Source of the DNA: Phlegmacium glaucopus
Lineage: Eukaryota > Basidiomycota > Agaricomycetes > Agaricales > Cortinariaceae
DNA length: 64,000 bases
NCBI GenBank assembly: GCA_015039465.1
Contig: MU130625.1
Coordinates: forward strand, 214,655-278,654
Reading direction: 5' to 3'
Shown here: positions 12,976 to 26,316 of the stretch, one piece after another
Layout: each line of letters starts with the position of its first letter
How positions within the stretch are numbered: position 1 is the first letter of the stretch
Notes under the pieces: model-generated
Databases searched by the model: none
Told to the model about the DNA's origin: nothing
The model's input: the letters and a program-made list of their open reading frames with translations, nothing else
Program-made: the position numbers and the translations under genes

Positions 12976-15733
12976 ATGGTCCACCAATCTGACTCTCAGC
13001 AGCATCTCTCCGTTTATGACCCAATTCCCCCCCGTTCCCGACAACATTCAGGCCTTTTGGGCTCCATTTGGGCTCCTCAACCTCAACAATCGGACACAAC
13101 GTGGCCAAAAACCCTGGACACCTTTTCAAGGGCGGCTGAGCTTCAGTATGACTTGTATCCTCGCTTTGAAGCCGGAAACCCAACCGTACAGCCCATCGTC
13201 AGTCGAGAGGACGTTTTTGGGCCCCCTCAAAAAACTACAAGAGAAATCGGCGCCATCGGGGATGGTAGGAAAAAAAACAGCCCTGATTATGACGATACGG
13301 TATGTGTACCTTTTCAGGGTCCTTTTTTGATCGTACTGATGTGCGAATCTTTTTTTTTCTCTCTCTGATAGCATGTCGAACAACTCCTTCGTACACTCAA
13401 TCTCAATTCCCCCGCTCCTTTTGGTCACAAACCCGCTCCTTTAACTTTAAACCTTCAAACATCTCCTAGCTCCCCAGACTTTTCTCCAGCCTCTGTCTCG
13501 TCGGCGCTCTTAACGCCGACGGACCTCTCACCTGGCAGATCCTTCGATGTCAAGCTGCACTCTCCATATGAACATCCCTATCTCTCCCCACCTTCTCTTT
13601 TATTTGACAACGGTTCACCTGGAAAATTTCAGGAAAACCTGGCCCCGAACCTTCCTGCTTACCGCGCTCCTCTCGTTCATTTAAACCATCCTCGTAACCA
13701 ACCTGGTGCTAACGCTTTCTCATTATTTGAACCGTTCGCCGAGCCTCCAACGCCTGCACCTGTTGCTCAAAACCAAGTCCACCCGTCGCCTTCGTCTGAC
13801 CTGCCTCAGTCAATCTACAACTCTCCTTTACCTCGGCGTGTAGATCATACCCGTCTGCAACCGGTGGACTGGCGACTGAACAACCAGTTGCAGCAACAAC
13901 AGTCATTGCACTCTGACTGGCGTCTAGCCAGCGAAAAGTTTGCAAACGATTTTCCCTTTGGCAACGGCCAAGAGGAACCACTTCGATCGTCATTCGCCTA
14001 TCAGCAGTCTTCTTCACAGCCTTTCCAATCTTCTCATGAAGTAAGCATTTTATTTTATGAGGACACTTTAAAATATGCTCATGTATGCGCATATACCCGT
14101 CGTTATTAGCCCATTAATTTTCTTTCTCTGCTTCATCCTTCATCGTCGCCACCTTATCATATTTTTGTTGCACGCATTATCAAATCATCCGACCAACAAG
14201 CATCTATCTTTCTCCAGCAGAAACTCAAGGTTGCTGACCTTGACGAGAGAGCCAAGATCGTGGATGCTATCTGCACTCGTGGATTCGAAATGATGGCGCA
14301 CCGGTATCAATAACTTTTCGTCATTCGGAACGTAATAAATACTAACTTTTCTTTCTCGTATAGGTTCGGTAATTGGGCAGTCCAAAGATGTCTTGAGGCT
14401 GCTTCAACGGCCGAGGAGAGACGGAAGATCGTTTCTTGCATGAGGTATATTTTAAACCTTTTCCTAAGGTCTCCATCTTCATGTCCTATTAGAGGGCGGA
14501 TCGTCGACCTTGCCACAAACTGCTACGGTTGTCATGTCTTACAAAAGGCACTCGACTGTGAAGAAGATATCCGCCTTTTGATTGTGTCGGAATTACTCCT
14601 CGGAGATCCTGCTCAGACTCTCGTGAATAAACATGCCTCGCACGTTTGGAGCAAGGTATTTCGTTCGATTGTTAAGATACGAGGATCAGGGGTGCTCACT
14701 GTTGCTCTATTAGATCATGGAATTGTCCTGGACTCCTCCCGCGCCTCCAATTTTCACCTAGTACGTTCAATCTGTTCACTACTTCTTGAAGGACGCCAAC
14801 TGAAAAACCGTTCCTAGCGTCAATAAATCATTGAAAGGAAAATGGGCTTCACTCGCTTGTCATGAGACTGGCTCCCTCGTTGTTCAGGTTCAAACGACTT
14901 GTCGTCTGATTATCAACAGCTTCTAATTCACTTTATAGCATGCGTTTGAAAACCTTGAAGCCGAAGCTAAGGACGGAATCGTCGATGAGCTCCTCAATCA
15001 AGGGTTTACCGTATTTAGTGAAGTCGCCAAGAGCCAATGGGGTTCCTATTGCATCCAGCACAGTAAGATTCTTCTTATTCGAATCTTTTCCATTTCTATA
15101 CGATTAACCCTGCTGCTTTATTCTTCAGTTTTGGAGCATGGATCTGAGAAGCATCGTCAGATGACCCTAGACCATCTTCTTGATGGTTTACTCGAGTTCG
15201 CTACTAATGAACAAGGGTCCAAATCTCTTACTAAGGCTCTAAAGGAAGGTGGGTTGGAAACACTTGATAAAGTCGTGAGGCGTATGTGTGAACCAGCTAA
15301 AAGGTGAGGGTATCTTTTTGGTCGTATTGAGATTCTAGCGCTAATCCTGAAATAACCAGTGCTCGTCGTGCTATGATTGTCGACCTGGCCCTTTCCGTGA
15401 CAGGCAGCCAGCTCATCGCCAGCGTCTTACCTACTGTAGGCTTCTGCTCGGATTCTGACTTCCTCTGTTGATAACTGTCTTCTCCTTTGCAGGCTGACAA
15501 GGACCAGCGTGCGTTACTTTATGAATGTATCCGGGGTCATATCGTTACTCTCCGGGGCTGCAAGACCGGTTCTAAAGTTATTTGGCTGTTGTGAGTAGTT
15601 CCGGCGTACCTCTTCGTTATATATCTTATTGATCTCTTGGAGTTTAGTGATCGGATGGTAACTAATTCCTCGGCCTCGTCGACGACCATCCATTCTGATA
15701 ATTTCTGCCAAGCGCGCATACTACGGCTATTAA
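12976..15733 (+). CDS. Pumilio-family (PUF) RNA-binding protein
   Basis: Thirteen exons keep one frame: 12976-13299, 13372-14040, 14110-14303, 14364-14444, 14493-14655, 14714-14760, 14818-14887, 14939-15062, 15129-15303, 15360-15435, 15493-15590, 15648-15657 and 15713-15733. They give 683 residues. The N-terminal 330 residues are low-complexity, rich in Pro, Ser and Gln. The rest is a Pumilio homology domain: SSDQQASIFLQQKLK, then repeats with the usual core residues (RFGNWAVQRCLE, NCYGCHVLQKAL, CHETGSLVVQHAFE, SQWGSYCIQHILEHG, NEQGSKSLTKAL) and a C-terminal DRMRAYYGY. The NDQQ-LQQKLK start resembles the yeast Jsn1/Puf2 branch, though I see no RRM. PUF proteins bind 3' UTRs and repress or localise mRNAs in the cytoplasm. 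Exon 12 is only 10 nt long. Confidence 0.92.
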
Positions 15734-16455
15734 ACAATACGCATTCGCAACTGCTATGACTCATCGCTCTCGAATTTCAACCAAAAGCTTCGTATCTTAT
15801 CGCTCTGTCTTGGAACTATCTCAACGCCATCGATATCGGTCGCTTGCAACATATTTTATTCATACCATTGAACCTTCAATTAATATTTAGAGACGATCAA
15901 CAACCATTCATAATTCTCATCATCATCCATCATCGCTCCCGCTGCAAAGACTCTTCAAGTTCTCATCAAACATCAATTACTGCATCATATCCAATACATC
16001 GCAAACCGGAATATCTCATCATTAACCCAAGTAAAATTCATCATCCCATCCAACCATCATTGCGTCGTTTTTATGTCAATATCAAGCAAGTACTATGAAC
16101 CATCATTTCTTCTTCCAGTTGTCTTTTTTTTTGTCCCCTCCTCGATTTCCTATGCTTCCTCGTACACGCCATCATCATCATTTGCATTTACATATCATTC
16201 TTCTACATTCAGTAGACCCTTTTTTTCTACCATATCCCTGGATGATTAACCATCTTGACACGTTCCCAGCATCTCATCCAACCTTTCTTCCTTCTTTGTA
16301 CATATGTTATATAAACTCCATGGACTCTTTTTTAAGACGATTGTTTTCTTATTGCACTGTCATCATTCATGCGTCCGCTCAGCTGTAGAATACATCCTAT
16401 CTCACATTCCTTTTTTGCATCAATCGAGAATATGTTATAATTATCCCTGTCAAAA
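15734..16455. other. intergenic, converging 3' ends
   Basis: This AT- and pyrimidine-rich stretch lies between the stop codons of the Pumilio gene and the uL2m gene, which face each other. It holds no credible coding frame and probably contains both 3' UTRs. Confidence 0.6.
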
Positions 16456-17802
16456 TTAAGCTAAACCTTGCTTTTCTTTTCCTCTGGGACGCTCGCGAAT
16501 GACCATCTTATTACTATTCTTGGGTCCCTTCGGTCCAGGTTTTCTTGTCCTTGTACCTTTTGTACCCCAGCCCCAAATAGATACGGGATGCTTGTTCGAC
16601 TTGGATTTTCCGCGACCACCTCCGTGAGGATGGTCGTTACTAAAGAGATAATGAGTTGTTTAGATAATTAAGGAAAATGGGGGGACATACGCGTTCATAG
16701 CAACACCACGAACTGAAGGCCTGATTCCCAACCATCGAGAACGACCAGCCTTACCCAAAGACCGGTTTTTCCACAACGTGTTGCTGACCTTGCCGATGGT
16801 AGCGCAACAATCGCGTAAAATTTTTCTCACTTCTCCGCTTTGCAGTCGGACTTGAACATATCGGCTGCCTTCCTCGTATCCGACGACTTGGGCAAATGAG
16901 CCTGCTGAACGGACAAGGATACCGGGCCCCGTAGGAGACAGAGCAACTGTGTTGATAACGGTTCCAGCTGGGATAAGTCTGAGTGGGAGGACGTTCCCAG
17001 GTTTAAGCGTCAACGAACGTAAGAGACCGACTGCAAGAGATTGTGCAGACGATTCTGTCGACGATTCCATCCTTTCTCTAGCTGAAGAATATCCCGCGTC
17101 GTTGTCCTCAGTCTCTTGCGTCGTTGACTTTTCTGCTAATGCAGAATCGAATCCTGGAATAAATCCTTCCGGAATTCCTTGTCTAAAACTTTGAACTTGA
17201 TCTCCTGCCCTTAACCCCTCCGTAGCTATAATATAACTCCATTTCTGGCTTCCGATAGCCTTCGGGTCACGGTTTTGTAAGAGGGCGATGTGAGCTGAAC
17301 GACCTGGGTCGTATTCGATACGAATAACATCATGAATACCAGGTGCTTCACGTTTATAATCCAATATGCGTATACGTTGTTTATGTCCACCGCCTCGATG
17401 ACGGACTGTGATTACACCATGTTGATTTCTACCTCCGTTCTTGCGTCGTGCGATTGTGAGTGAACGTATGGGTCTGCCTTCGTATATGTGTGGGTTGAGT
17501 GGTCGTCGAAGGTGACGGATACCTGGAGATACGGGTTTATATGTTTTGTAGAGGTCTTTGGTACGTGCTAGAGCGGTGCTGACGTCGTTTGGTTTTGCGT
17601 TTTTCCATATTTCGGTGACGTAGCTTCTTCTTTGACTACTTTGTGAAAGTGAAAATGTTGATGTTTTTGAATTTGTTGTTGAATGGAGAAGAGATGCTGC
17701 TGCTGCTAAGCATTTTGTTGGTGGTGAAGACGAAGATGAAAAAGGGATTGTTAAACGGTTCCGAAGCAGCGTCGTGCTGCTGCTCCGAACTGAGGAGAAC
17801 AT
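16456..17802 (-). CDS. RML2: mitochondrial large-subunit ribosomal protein uL2m
   Basis: Two exons, 17802-16691 and 16639-16456, give 431 residues. The intron of 51 nt falls inside the conserved [18 protein letters not shown] loop, the L2 segment near the peptidyl-transferase centre. The start MFSSVRSSS opens an Arg/Ser/Thr-rich presequence of about 60 residues, as expected for mitochondrial import. An in-frame ATG 58 codons upstream was not used because it lies in the promoter shared with RVB2. The OB-fold part ([23 protein letters not shown]) and the SH3-like part ([22 protein letters not shown]) are clear. A Ser/Glu-rich insertion of about 50 residues separates them. I read this as the fungal mitochondrial form rather than a cytosolic uL2. 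Confidence 0.95.
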
Positions 17803-17970
17803 GAAGGTTTTGTATTTGTTGTGTGACGACAACAGGGATTTCTTTTTTATTTGGTTCAGTTGACCGAAAGCCAAACTCAACATTGACGCGTCTCCTTCAA
17901 TCCAGCCATGGTAAACCCTCCTTTTCTCTTCAGAGAGACAATAAAACTTATTATACTCGTGTTTTAGGCT
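17803..17970. promoter_or_regulatory. 168-bp shared promoter of uL2m and RVB2
   Basis: The start codons of two head-to-head housekeeping genes are 168 bp apart, so both 5' UTRs and both promoters must fit in this interval. No TATA box is visible. Confidence 0.6.
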
Positions 17971-19791
<1,821 letters not shown>

Positions 19792-20225
19792 GATTCCCTC
19801 GGCGTATGCCAAGTATGTAGTGTAGTGTTTACAGTTTAGCGAGAATACAAGTCCGAGGGCGCGCTTAAGTAACGGATGAACGAGTGGGTCGTCACAAGTC
19901 CGAGGTAACGCATAAGCGAGTAAGAACGGATCAAAGACTCTGTGGGGGTGACTCAATGCCACTGCGGTCGTAAGGCGGGAATGATCCATGACTTCCCGCG
20001 GTAGGCGGAATAACCCTTTAAGCTCTTTATTTATTCTTAAACCACACAACCACACAAGGATCTTGCCTGGAATATGTCATTGACGGAGCTTCTCTTTTTC
20101 TTCTTGTAGATGGTTTTGACACTTTTACATTCCATACATTCCGTACAACAACTTATCATCCGGCCGATCGCCCTGTGGCACTTTCTTGATCCGCCCTGAG
20201 CTATTCCTAAAATGAGGTCTATGAG
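19792..20225. other. intergenic, downstream of RVB2
   Basis: It holds the 3' region of RVB2 and the upstream region of the small gene at 20314. I see no further coding frame. Confidence 0.5.
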
Positions 20226-20233
20226 TATATAAA
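20226..20233 (+). promoter_or_regulatory. TATA box of the 94-residue gene
   Basis: tatataaa lies 80 bp upstream of the ATG at 20314. A C/T-rich leader (aaccacccatcttaaccacc) fills the gap, as in strongly expressed fungal genes. Confidence 0.6.
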
Positions 20234-20313
20234 GTGCCATGAGACCACTTCGATTTGTTCCTTAACCACCCATCTTAACCACCCACCCAACCAACTTTGC
20301 CTGCTTAACTATC

Positions 20314-20842
20314 ATGCCTTCAGTACGTCGTCTACGATCCACCCCTCATTATGATCCACTTTACTCATGCACAACCCCTACAGTCAGACTCATTATCACA
20401 AAGATTATCAAGAACTTTCCGTCGCAGTGTATGTCCCCGGGATTGCCGTTATATCCTACACAACCTTATACGAATTATTTTCTAGTCAGTGTCATCTAAA
20501 CGTTCCTCGAGCTGTGGGGCGAGTATCTCTTCAGGTTCAGACACGAGCACACTGGTCAGTCCGATCCCCTTACCATAGCAATGGGGGTATTGACTAAGTT
20601 ACTCCAATAGGACAGCATTGAATTCCCAAATCCCAAATTTCAGTCAAGAATCGAAGTGATCGAAGAGGTAAATCTTCTTCTTTGGCTATGCAGTTGAATT
20701 ACCCCGCTCATCTCTTTTGCCTTGCTCGTCGGATTAGAACGATATGCTTGACCCTGAAGACCAAGCTTGGGGTCCACCTCCACCATCAAGCTTCCAACTG
20801 TCGATGCCAGCGTTTACATGGAAAAAAAAGTCGCAGTCATAA
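20314..20842 (+). CDS. small Ser-rich protein, 94 residues, five exons
   Basis: I assembled exons 20314-20322, 20384-20428, 20486-20554, 20611-20667 and 20738-20842. All four introns (61, 57, 56 and 70 nt) are GT-AG and all fall between codons. The product starts MPSSDSLSQRLSRTFRRSS, continues Ser-rich (SKRSSSCGASISSGSDTST), then an acidic middle (RIEVIEENDMLDPEDQ) and a Pro/Trp C-terminus (AWGPPPPSSFQLSMPAFTW) closing with KKKSQS. I do not recognise the family. It has no signal peptide or membrane segment, and the basic N-terminus and Lys cluster would suit a nuclear or membrane-peripheral protein. The TATA box and clean splice phases argue that it is real. The exact acceptor of intron 4 is the least certain point. 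Confidence 0.7.
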
Positions 20843-21207
20843 CCTAGTGGGGAATTCATGCGTCATACATCATGCGACTCCTACCCGTTCCATGTGCTTC
20901 ACAGACAAACATCTCTTGCGCCCATTTCTTTTTGCCACCTATCACCTCGGGAGGGTTTTTTTTAGTTTCCTTTTTCTGTCCCTTGACTGCAAAGTTCTAT
21001 TCTTCACCATTCATCTCGCTTTTTCACCGAGTAAAGAAAGTACTACCCCAGGCACAAAAGCCCTGAACCTTCTATTTCCATGTACTATATGTAGCATCGA
21101 GTGGTAATCGGAATACACCCATTGTAGCTTACACCTCACATGACAACTTGAGCATATTATAGAACAGACCGACCCTTACAGGAACACTCCAACACTAAGG
21201 GCGATCT

Positions 21208-22480
21208 TCATCCGAACCGCTGCTTTGCCAGTTGCTGGAACATATCCATCGTAGCCTGTAGGGAGTATTTGTATAATTCGGTTGAGTGGAAGCATACACC
21301 ATACCTTTTCTTTCTCCTTGAACGCTGAAGCTCTCTCGCGGATGGCATTATTCTTTGCTTCATTTTTCTGTCGCTTTGCCATATCTCGTCGTGCAATTCT
21401 AGAAAACACATGTCAGCTTTCTGATCGGCAGTGTCATCAAGAGCAAACGCATGGTCGTAACTGGGCTCTGAAACTGTCACCCCCACCCATTAATGTCGAT
21501 TCATCAATCTCAAGCCCCTCATCGCCCTTCTCTCTGAAATCGCGATCATTCTCCCGCTTTAGCTTCTTCTTCTCTAACAGCCCTTCCCTACCAACTGGTT
21601 TGGGCCCCACCATTTCTTCTATCCGCTCTTTCACCTCGGTCTTGTCCCTTTTTCGTTTATGGGTTCTTTCTTCATCTCGATACTCAGCTGCTTGTTCACG
21701 TGCAAGTGTTACATCAAACCCGGGTGGCATGGCAGGTCCTTGTACACGACTGCCTGGCCGAGAACTGGGTACTGCTGTACCATGCGATACGACTGACGGC
21801 GGTTCTTGACCATATGTAGCTGCTCCAACTTCCTGGCGCGCATTTCGTAACGCTTCATTGTCGTCACGAGTACCCTTTGAGGCAAAAGACCACTTATAAG
21901 CAGTGTTAATTGTAGCCGGCATTGATGCGGAGTTGACGCCATCGTAATATGTCTCTGTGGTTAACCAAAAGATTCGTAAATGCACAGTCCCAATCACCAT
22001 GACGAAAGGAAACATTTTTTTACGTGAAAGTTTCCCTCTATTCCACGCCTACCGGGCAGATAAAGATGTAAGTAAGATGTAAGGTTTCAGGCCCCACAGC
22101 CGCTGGATATCGGATGCCTACCTTTACAAATTTTCGAAAGTAACTAACCTTACGATTTAGCGGTCAGCGCGTGAAAAAAAAAAGGAAAAGAAAGAAATGA
22201 AAAAACGGGCAGACTCACCTCCGTGCTCTATCACCGGACAGAGAATCGAAGTACTGTTTACAAAGATAACGGCCGTTCAAAAATTTCAAAGCCCATTTCT
22301 TGTGTGTTTGAATTTGAAACAAACCTTATCTTTCTCTTCTTTCAACCACAGCCTGAATTCATCACTCTTTTGGAAGTATTGAGATTCGTTGATGGGTAAT
22401 ACACCATTTGGCAGTTCAACTCGTCTTTCAGGTGACCTAGAGCGATCATTCGAACGGGAACGGGAACGTCTAGATGGCAT
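21208..22480 (-). CDS. SCI1-like charged coiled-coil protein
   Basis: Seven exons, 22480-22325, 22253-22219, 22143-22122, 22048-22024, 21954-21462, 21398-21305 and 21255-21208, give 290 residues. The N-terminus is Arg/Ser-rich (MPSRRSRSRSNDRSRSPERR). It is followed by a conserved block YFQKSDEFRLWLKEEKDKYF...ARSYFRKFVKAWNRGKLS and AYKWSFASK, then a Lys/Glu/Arg-rich helix region and the C-terminus ATMDMFQQLAKQRFG. This layout matches fungal proteins annotated as style cell-cycle inhibitor 1-like, whose role in fungi is not established. The RS-like head and charged helices suggest a nuclear, perhaps RNA-linked, protein. Two exons are only 22 and 25 nt. It is the intact parent of two truncated copies at 37.5 and 45.9 kb. 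Confidence 0.85.
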
Positions 22481-23233
22481 ATTTGTTTTTGGAAATTTGA
22501 GAGCCTTGTGGTGATGACGTTCTCTGATCAAAAAGGTTGTTGATAGTTGTTGAACATCATCCTCGGCTGACCACCGGCATTTGTGGTCACCAGGACATTC
22601 GTCTTGTCATCGGCAGTTGACCTCCTCCCCATTCACATCCTTCGAACAATATGGCGGCTATAGTGAACTTACATGATCGTGGAGCCTAATAATTTTTTGT
22701 TGATGACTACCAGTGGAGCAGTAGTCTAGTTCTAATCTGACTTAGGCTTTATCTTTTGACCACATGCATGCTCGCAGCTTTTGGCGTTCCGTTTAACCTA
22801 ATACAGCTGAGTATCTAAATCTACTTTGGTTCTGATCTCATCCGTTTATCCTCATCGAGGGTGGCACTCCCGTACCGGATTGAGCGAGCGCTCCGGCTGG
22901 TCCGGTCAGCGACTAACTTACCAGCACGTGCGTCCATTGTTTTTTCTTTTCATTGTTGCCACCAACAACGTGCTATCGAGCTCGTTTTCCTTTTTTTTTT
23001 TTTAGGACATCCCTCTTCACTTCATATCTTTTTTACTTTCAAAGATGCCTGTCCTTGCGCGTTAAAGAGCTTGGGTACCCGAAAGATCCCTTGCTCAATT
23101 CTCAACTTTTAGACCTATAGACATCCATAGAAGAAACAACCACATATCCCTAGACGGTTTCTCAAGCTTTTTTTCTCTTTTTTTTTTTTCCGCCGATCAT
23201 AGAAGGACTGCTCCCAGTACAACTATATATTAC
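22481..23233. promoter_or_regulatory. divergent intergenic region, repeated three times
   Basis: It lies between the SCI1-like ATG (minus) and the methyltransferase ATG (plus). It holds several poly-T tracts and no coding frame. Versions of it recur at 38209-38933 and 46608-47258 between the corresponding copies, so the whole divergent promoter was duplicated with the genes. Confidence 0.6.
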
Positions 23234-24604
23234 ATGGATCTCATCAATCCATCTAGACTTGATATACGCTCTACGACCTCTCGACGTATAGACCCACCAA
23301 CATCGACCCTGCCATCTCTCAGCCATCTTACTACCTACACCGCCGACCAGGTCAAACAAAGCCTCCAGAATTTGCACTATTTATACTTCCAGCCACATCC
23401 CGAACCATCCCTTTTTCACTCTTCAAAGCTTTCTATTCCCACAAGGAACGTCCCACGTCCCGTACACATCAACAATAGCAACAACAACACTTCGTCAATA
23501 CCTGATTCTGGATATGCATCTGCAGAGGAAGATGACGTCAAAGCTGAATTTCCGGTCGGTTCCGAACTTTCTTTCTATGAAGATAACGAGTCGGATACCG
23601 AATCGGATTTACTGCGCGCCGACTCTTTCGAACGTTCTTTCGCCATCAAATGGTTGACTGGCTTTATCACGCGTTCAGATCACTGGATTGCATCCTGTGG
23701 TTCAGAATCCGATTCGGTAGAGAGATCAGCTGTTCTCGACCAAGCGATAATTTTACTTTCCACCTTCACGAACGGCGACGAAGAGACAGAAGTTGCTCTG
23801 ACACGTACTTTCTCCTTCCCACTGACGACGACGAGCTCTACCTTGAAAAACAAGAAAAACAAGAACGAAATTCAGGTGCAGCTGAATGATGCTCCGCTTT
23901 TGAAAGAAGACCATACTTCTGTCGGGTTACAAAGTTGGGGTAGCTCCATTCTACTCGCAGAGCGTATTTGCCTTCAACCCTCCCTTTTCTCATTGGCTAT
24001 GCCAGTCAACGCCGATGGTAGTAGACCTCTTCGAATTCTCGAGCTTGGCGCTGGTACAGGAATGCTCAGTATCGTCGCTGCCAAGATTCTACAATCCTGT
24101 AATCCAGCACCACAAATTATAGCTACAGATTATCATCCAGAGGTGCTCGACAACCTCGCCAGAAATGTCGCAACTAACTTTCCGAAAGCTCCTGCTGTTA
24201 TCACCATTAAGTGTCTGGACTGGGAAGTCCCATGTTATAGCGAGCCTCTGGATCGACCGTTCGATGTCATCTTAGCCGCCGATGTTATATACCACCCCGA
24301 ACATGCTACATGGATCAAACAGTGCGTTGAGAAGCTTCTTGCTCGGCCTTCTCCCAGCTCCAATTGTAGTGGCGGTGGTGTCTTCTGGCTTATTATTCCC
24401 GTAAGATCGACAGGAAGACATGAAGGGTTGGACCGGACCGTTGACGCCATTTTCCCTATTTATCCCCTCGAACATGTGGAAGCCTGTAAAGATTCTGAAT
24501 CCTATTTGGCTATTTTAGAGAAGGCAGAAGTTGGAAGGCAAGGAAGTGTTGGTCGGGCTGATGAAGGTGGTTACAAGTTATTTAAGATCGGTTGGATCAA
24601 TTAA
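23234..24604 (+). CDS. Methyltransf_16 (EFM2/FAM86-like) methyltransferase, copy A
   Basis: An intronless frame of 456 residues. The SAM-binding motif I is RILELGAGTGMLSI (residues 267-280), followed by the acidic ATDYHPEVLDN loop (298-307) and DVILAADVIYHPEH (344-357), the usual layout of lysine methyltransferase family 16. Upstream, LKEDHTSVGLQSWGSSILLAE matches the conserved entry segment of this family. The N-terminal 220 residues are Ser/Asp-rich. Related yeast enzymes (Efm2) methylate translation elongation factors, but the substrate here is inferred only by family. The ATG at 23234 is the first in frame and agrees with copy C. Intact paralogue at 47259, dead copy at 38934. Confidence 0.9.
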   Translation: MDLINPSRLDIRSTTSRRIDPPTSTLPSLSHLTTYTADQVKQSLQNLHYLYFQPHPEPSLFHSSKLSIPTRNVPRPVHINNSNNNTSSIPDSGYASAEEDDVKAEFPVGSELSFYEDNESDTESDLLRADSFERSFAIKWLTGFITRSDHWIASCGSESDSVERSAVLDQAIILLSTFTNGDEETEVALTRTFSFPLTTTSSTLKNKKNKNEIQVQLNDAPLLKEDHTSVGLQSWGSSILLAERICLQPSLFSLAMPVNADGSRPLRILELGAGTGMLSIVAAKILQSCNPAPQIIATDYHPEVLDNLARNVATNFPKAPAVITIKCLDWEVPCYSEPLDRPFDVILAADVIYHPEHATWIKQCVEKLLARPSPSSNCSGGGVFWLIIPVRSTGRHEGLDRTVDAIFPIYPLEHVEACKDSESYLAILEKAEVGRQGSVGRADEGGYKLFKIGWIN

Positions 24605-24801
24605 TTCCAGGTTGTTCCATATGCATGAAGGAAAGTTTTGTTGAACGGTTACGAGTTTAATTATTATGTGCAATATATCTACAAAATGATATATATATAT
24701 ATCATTATGAATGCCTCGCAGGCTTAGATATCGTCAAATGAATAGATGAACATCGTAAAAGAACAGAAGAGGAGACTGGGAGGATAAAAAAATAACTCTT
24801 T

Positions 24802-26316
24802 TTAACAACCCATTGTGACACCCATCGTACGGACCAGTGTGATCATTCATTCACGTTTCCAAATAAAAATATCTTAACATCCACCACAGTACACTCTTTA
24901 CTTGTATTATCTTGACCTATAGTTAGTTTATTTATTTATAAGTAGATAGCAAGTACTTTCGTTCCGGAAATAAAATACCGGGACAGGAAACCCATTCATC
25001 ATTCTCCCTGATGTGTACTTCACCAGATGGGTGATGGTAGCCCAAGTGCCGACCTAATTACAGACTGTGGATGATATCTTGGAAATATAACAAAAAGGAA
25101 TAGTTGCATACCTGGAAGAATGGGAACGACATCCTTTCTACAAAACGAACAAAAAGCATCATGTTCAGAAAATCCTGGATCAACGTAAATAAAATTTAGA
25201 AAAAGATGCGATGCTCAACTTGTTATTGATGCGTAAGACTAAGGTGGGCGTCAATGTAATCTGCAAATGCATGGTTCCCGACCTGAACAGGATTTAAGTT
25301 GATGTTTGGGTTGGGCTAGAACGAAATGTAGAACATACTCGAGGCATTCCATAGCCTATTATTTTGAATGATACGCCACTGATATGTAAAGGAAGATATA
25401 CCCCATCGAGAAGAGCGATAGCAGCTCCTACACAAGTTAAGGATCAGCAGGAAGACTTTACAAATTCAATTCCAAGCTGAACGCACCAAGAGCGTGCCCA
25501 ACAATTGTTACTTTAGTTGCGCCGTGCGTAGCGATAGCAGATTTAACAGCCGAGAGGATTTTCGTCGCCGTCCTTGAAATGAAAAAAAAAAAAGGGTTCA
25601 GAAAAGTCAGCAATGATAACCCCTTAGATCCCAACGCTGGATCGAGAATTTGGTTTACTTGGCTTGTTCATTTGTGAAACCGCTGTGAGCGTGAATAGAG
25701 GGACTAACACCAGGGAAGAGAGTGGGGTCTAACGATTCCAAAAGTAAATCGGTGTCTGGCTATATACGTATCAAAAAAGATTGTCAGTTCAAATGTTGAA
25801 AACCTAGGCAAGAGTTTGCAAGTAACATCTAAGACATGTCGGTTCCTTGATGAGCGACGATAACCGTCCCTAACGATGGCGAGAAGCCAACGTACCCTTG
25901 ATCACAAAACAGCAAAGTTCGGATCATTGTGCAACAAAGATTCAAACGAGTTTATAACACCTACAGAACTGCACAGAGCCACCATCGCCTCCTGATGCCA
26001 CTGGGATAAAGTCCGAGTTTGCAGCACAATTGGCTAATATTCAAAAGAACATAGAACCCGTCAATCACCGCGCAAGAAAGTGAAAGAAAAAAACATATAC
26101 CACCACAAGACCAGTGGATTGTCGTACTTGGGTCGCAATACGCTGTGCTGCCGGATAATGTAAAGGTTTGAACGATGAGATCTGCGAGGAACTGAGAGTC
26201 GTGATGCTCTGCGGCCTCTGCCTCTGGGACAATTGAGCTAACTCGAGGCCAGGTGCAGCATTGACGACCGGGGCCAACAGAGAGGCGAGGATGAAGCCAG
26301 CAACTTGAACTAGCAT
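24802..26316 (-). pseudogene. class 3 lipase, copy A, decayed
   Basis: All ten exon blocks of the lipase are recognisable by comparison with copies B and C, but the frame is broken at least five times. Exon 1 lacks one base after FKP, so ASTAYC is lost. Exon 3 has an in-frame TAG after GTDMS where the others read GTDTSK. Exon 4 lacks 13 bases near its start. Exon 7 lacks two bases near its end. Exon 10 has a 4-base duplication (atga) just before the catalytic-His motif. The signal peptide (MLVQVAGFILASLLAPVVNA) and the GHSLG motif remain. No functional enzyme can be made. Confidence 0.85.

Noticed and set aside
20367..20597. A 76-codon plus frame in the small-gene region
   Set aside because: It has no usable downstream exon in phase, whereas the five-exon model has four in-phase introns.
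21282..21809. Plus-strand frame of 175 codons
   Set aside because: It is antisense to conserved exons of the SCI1-like gene.
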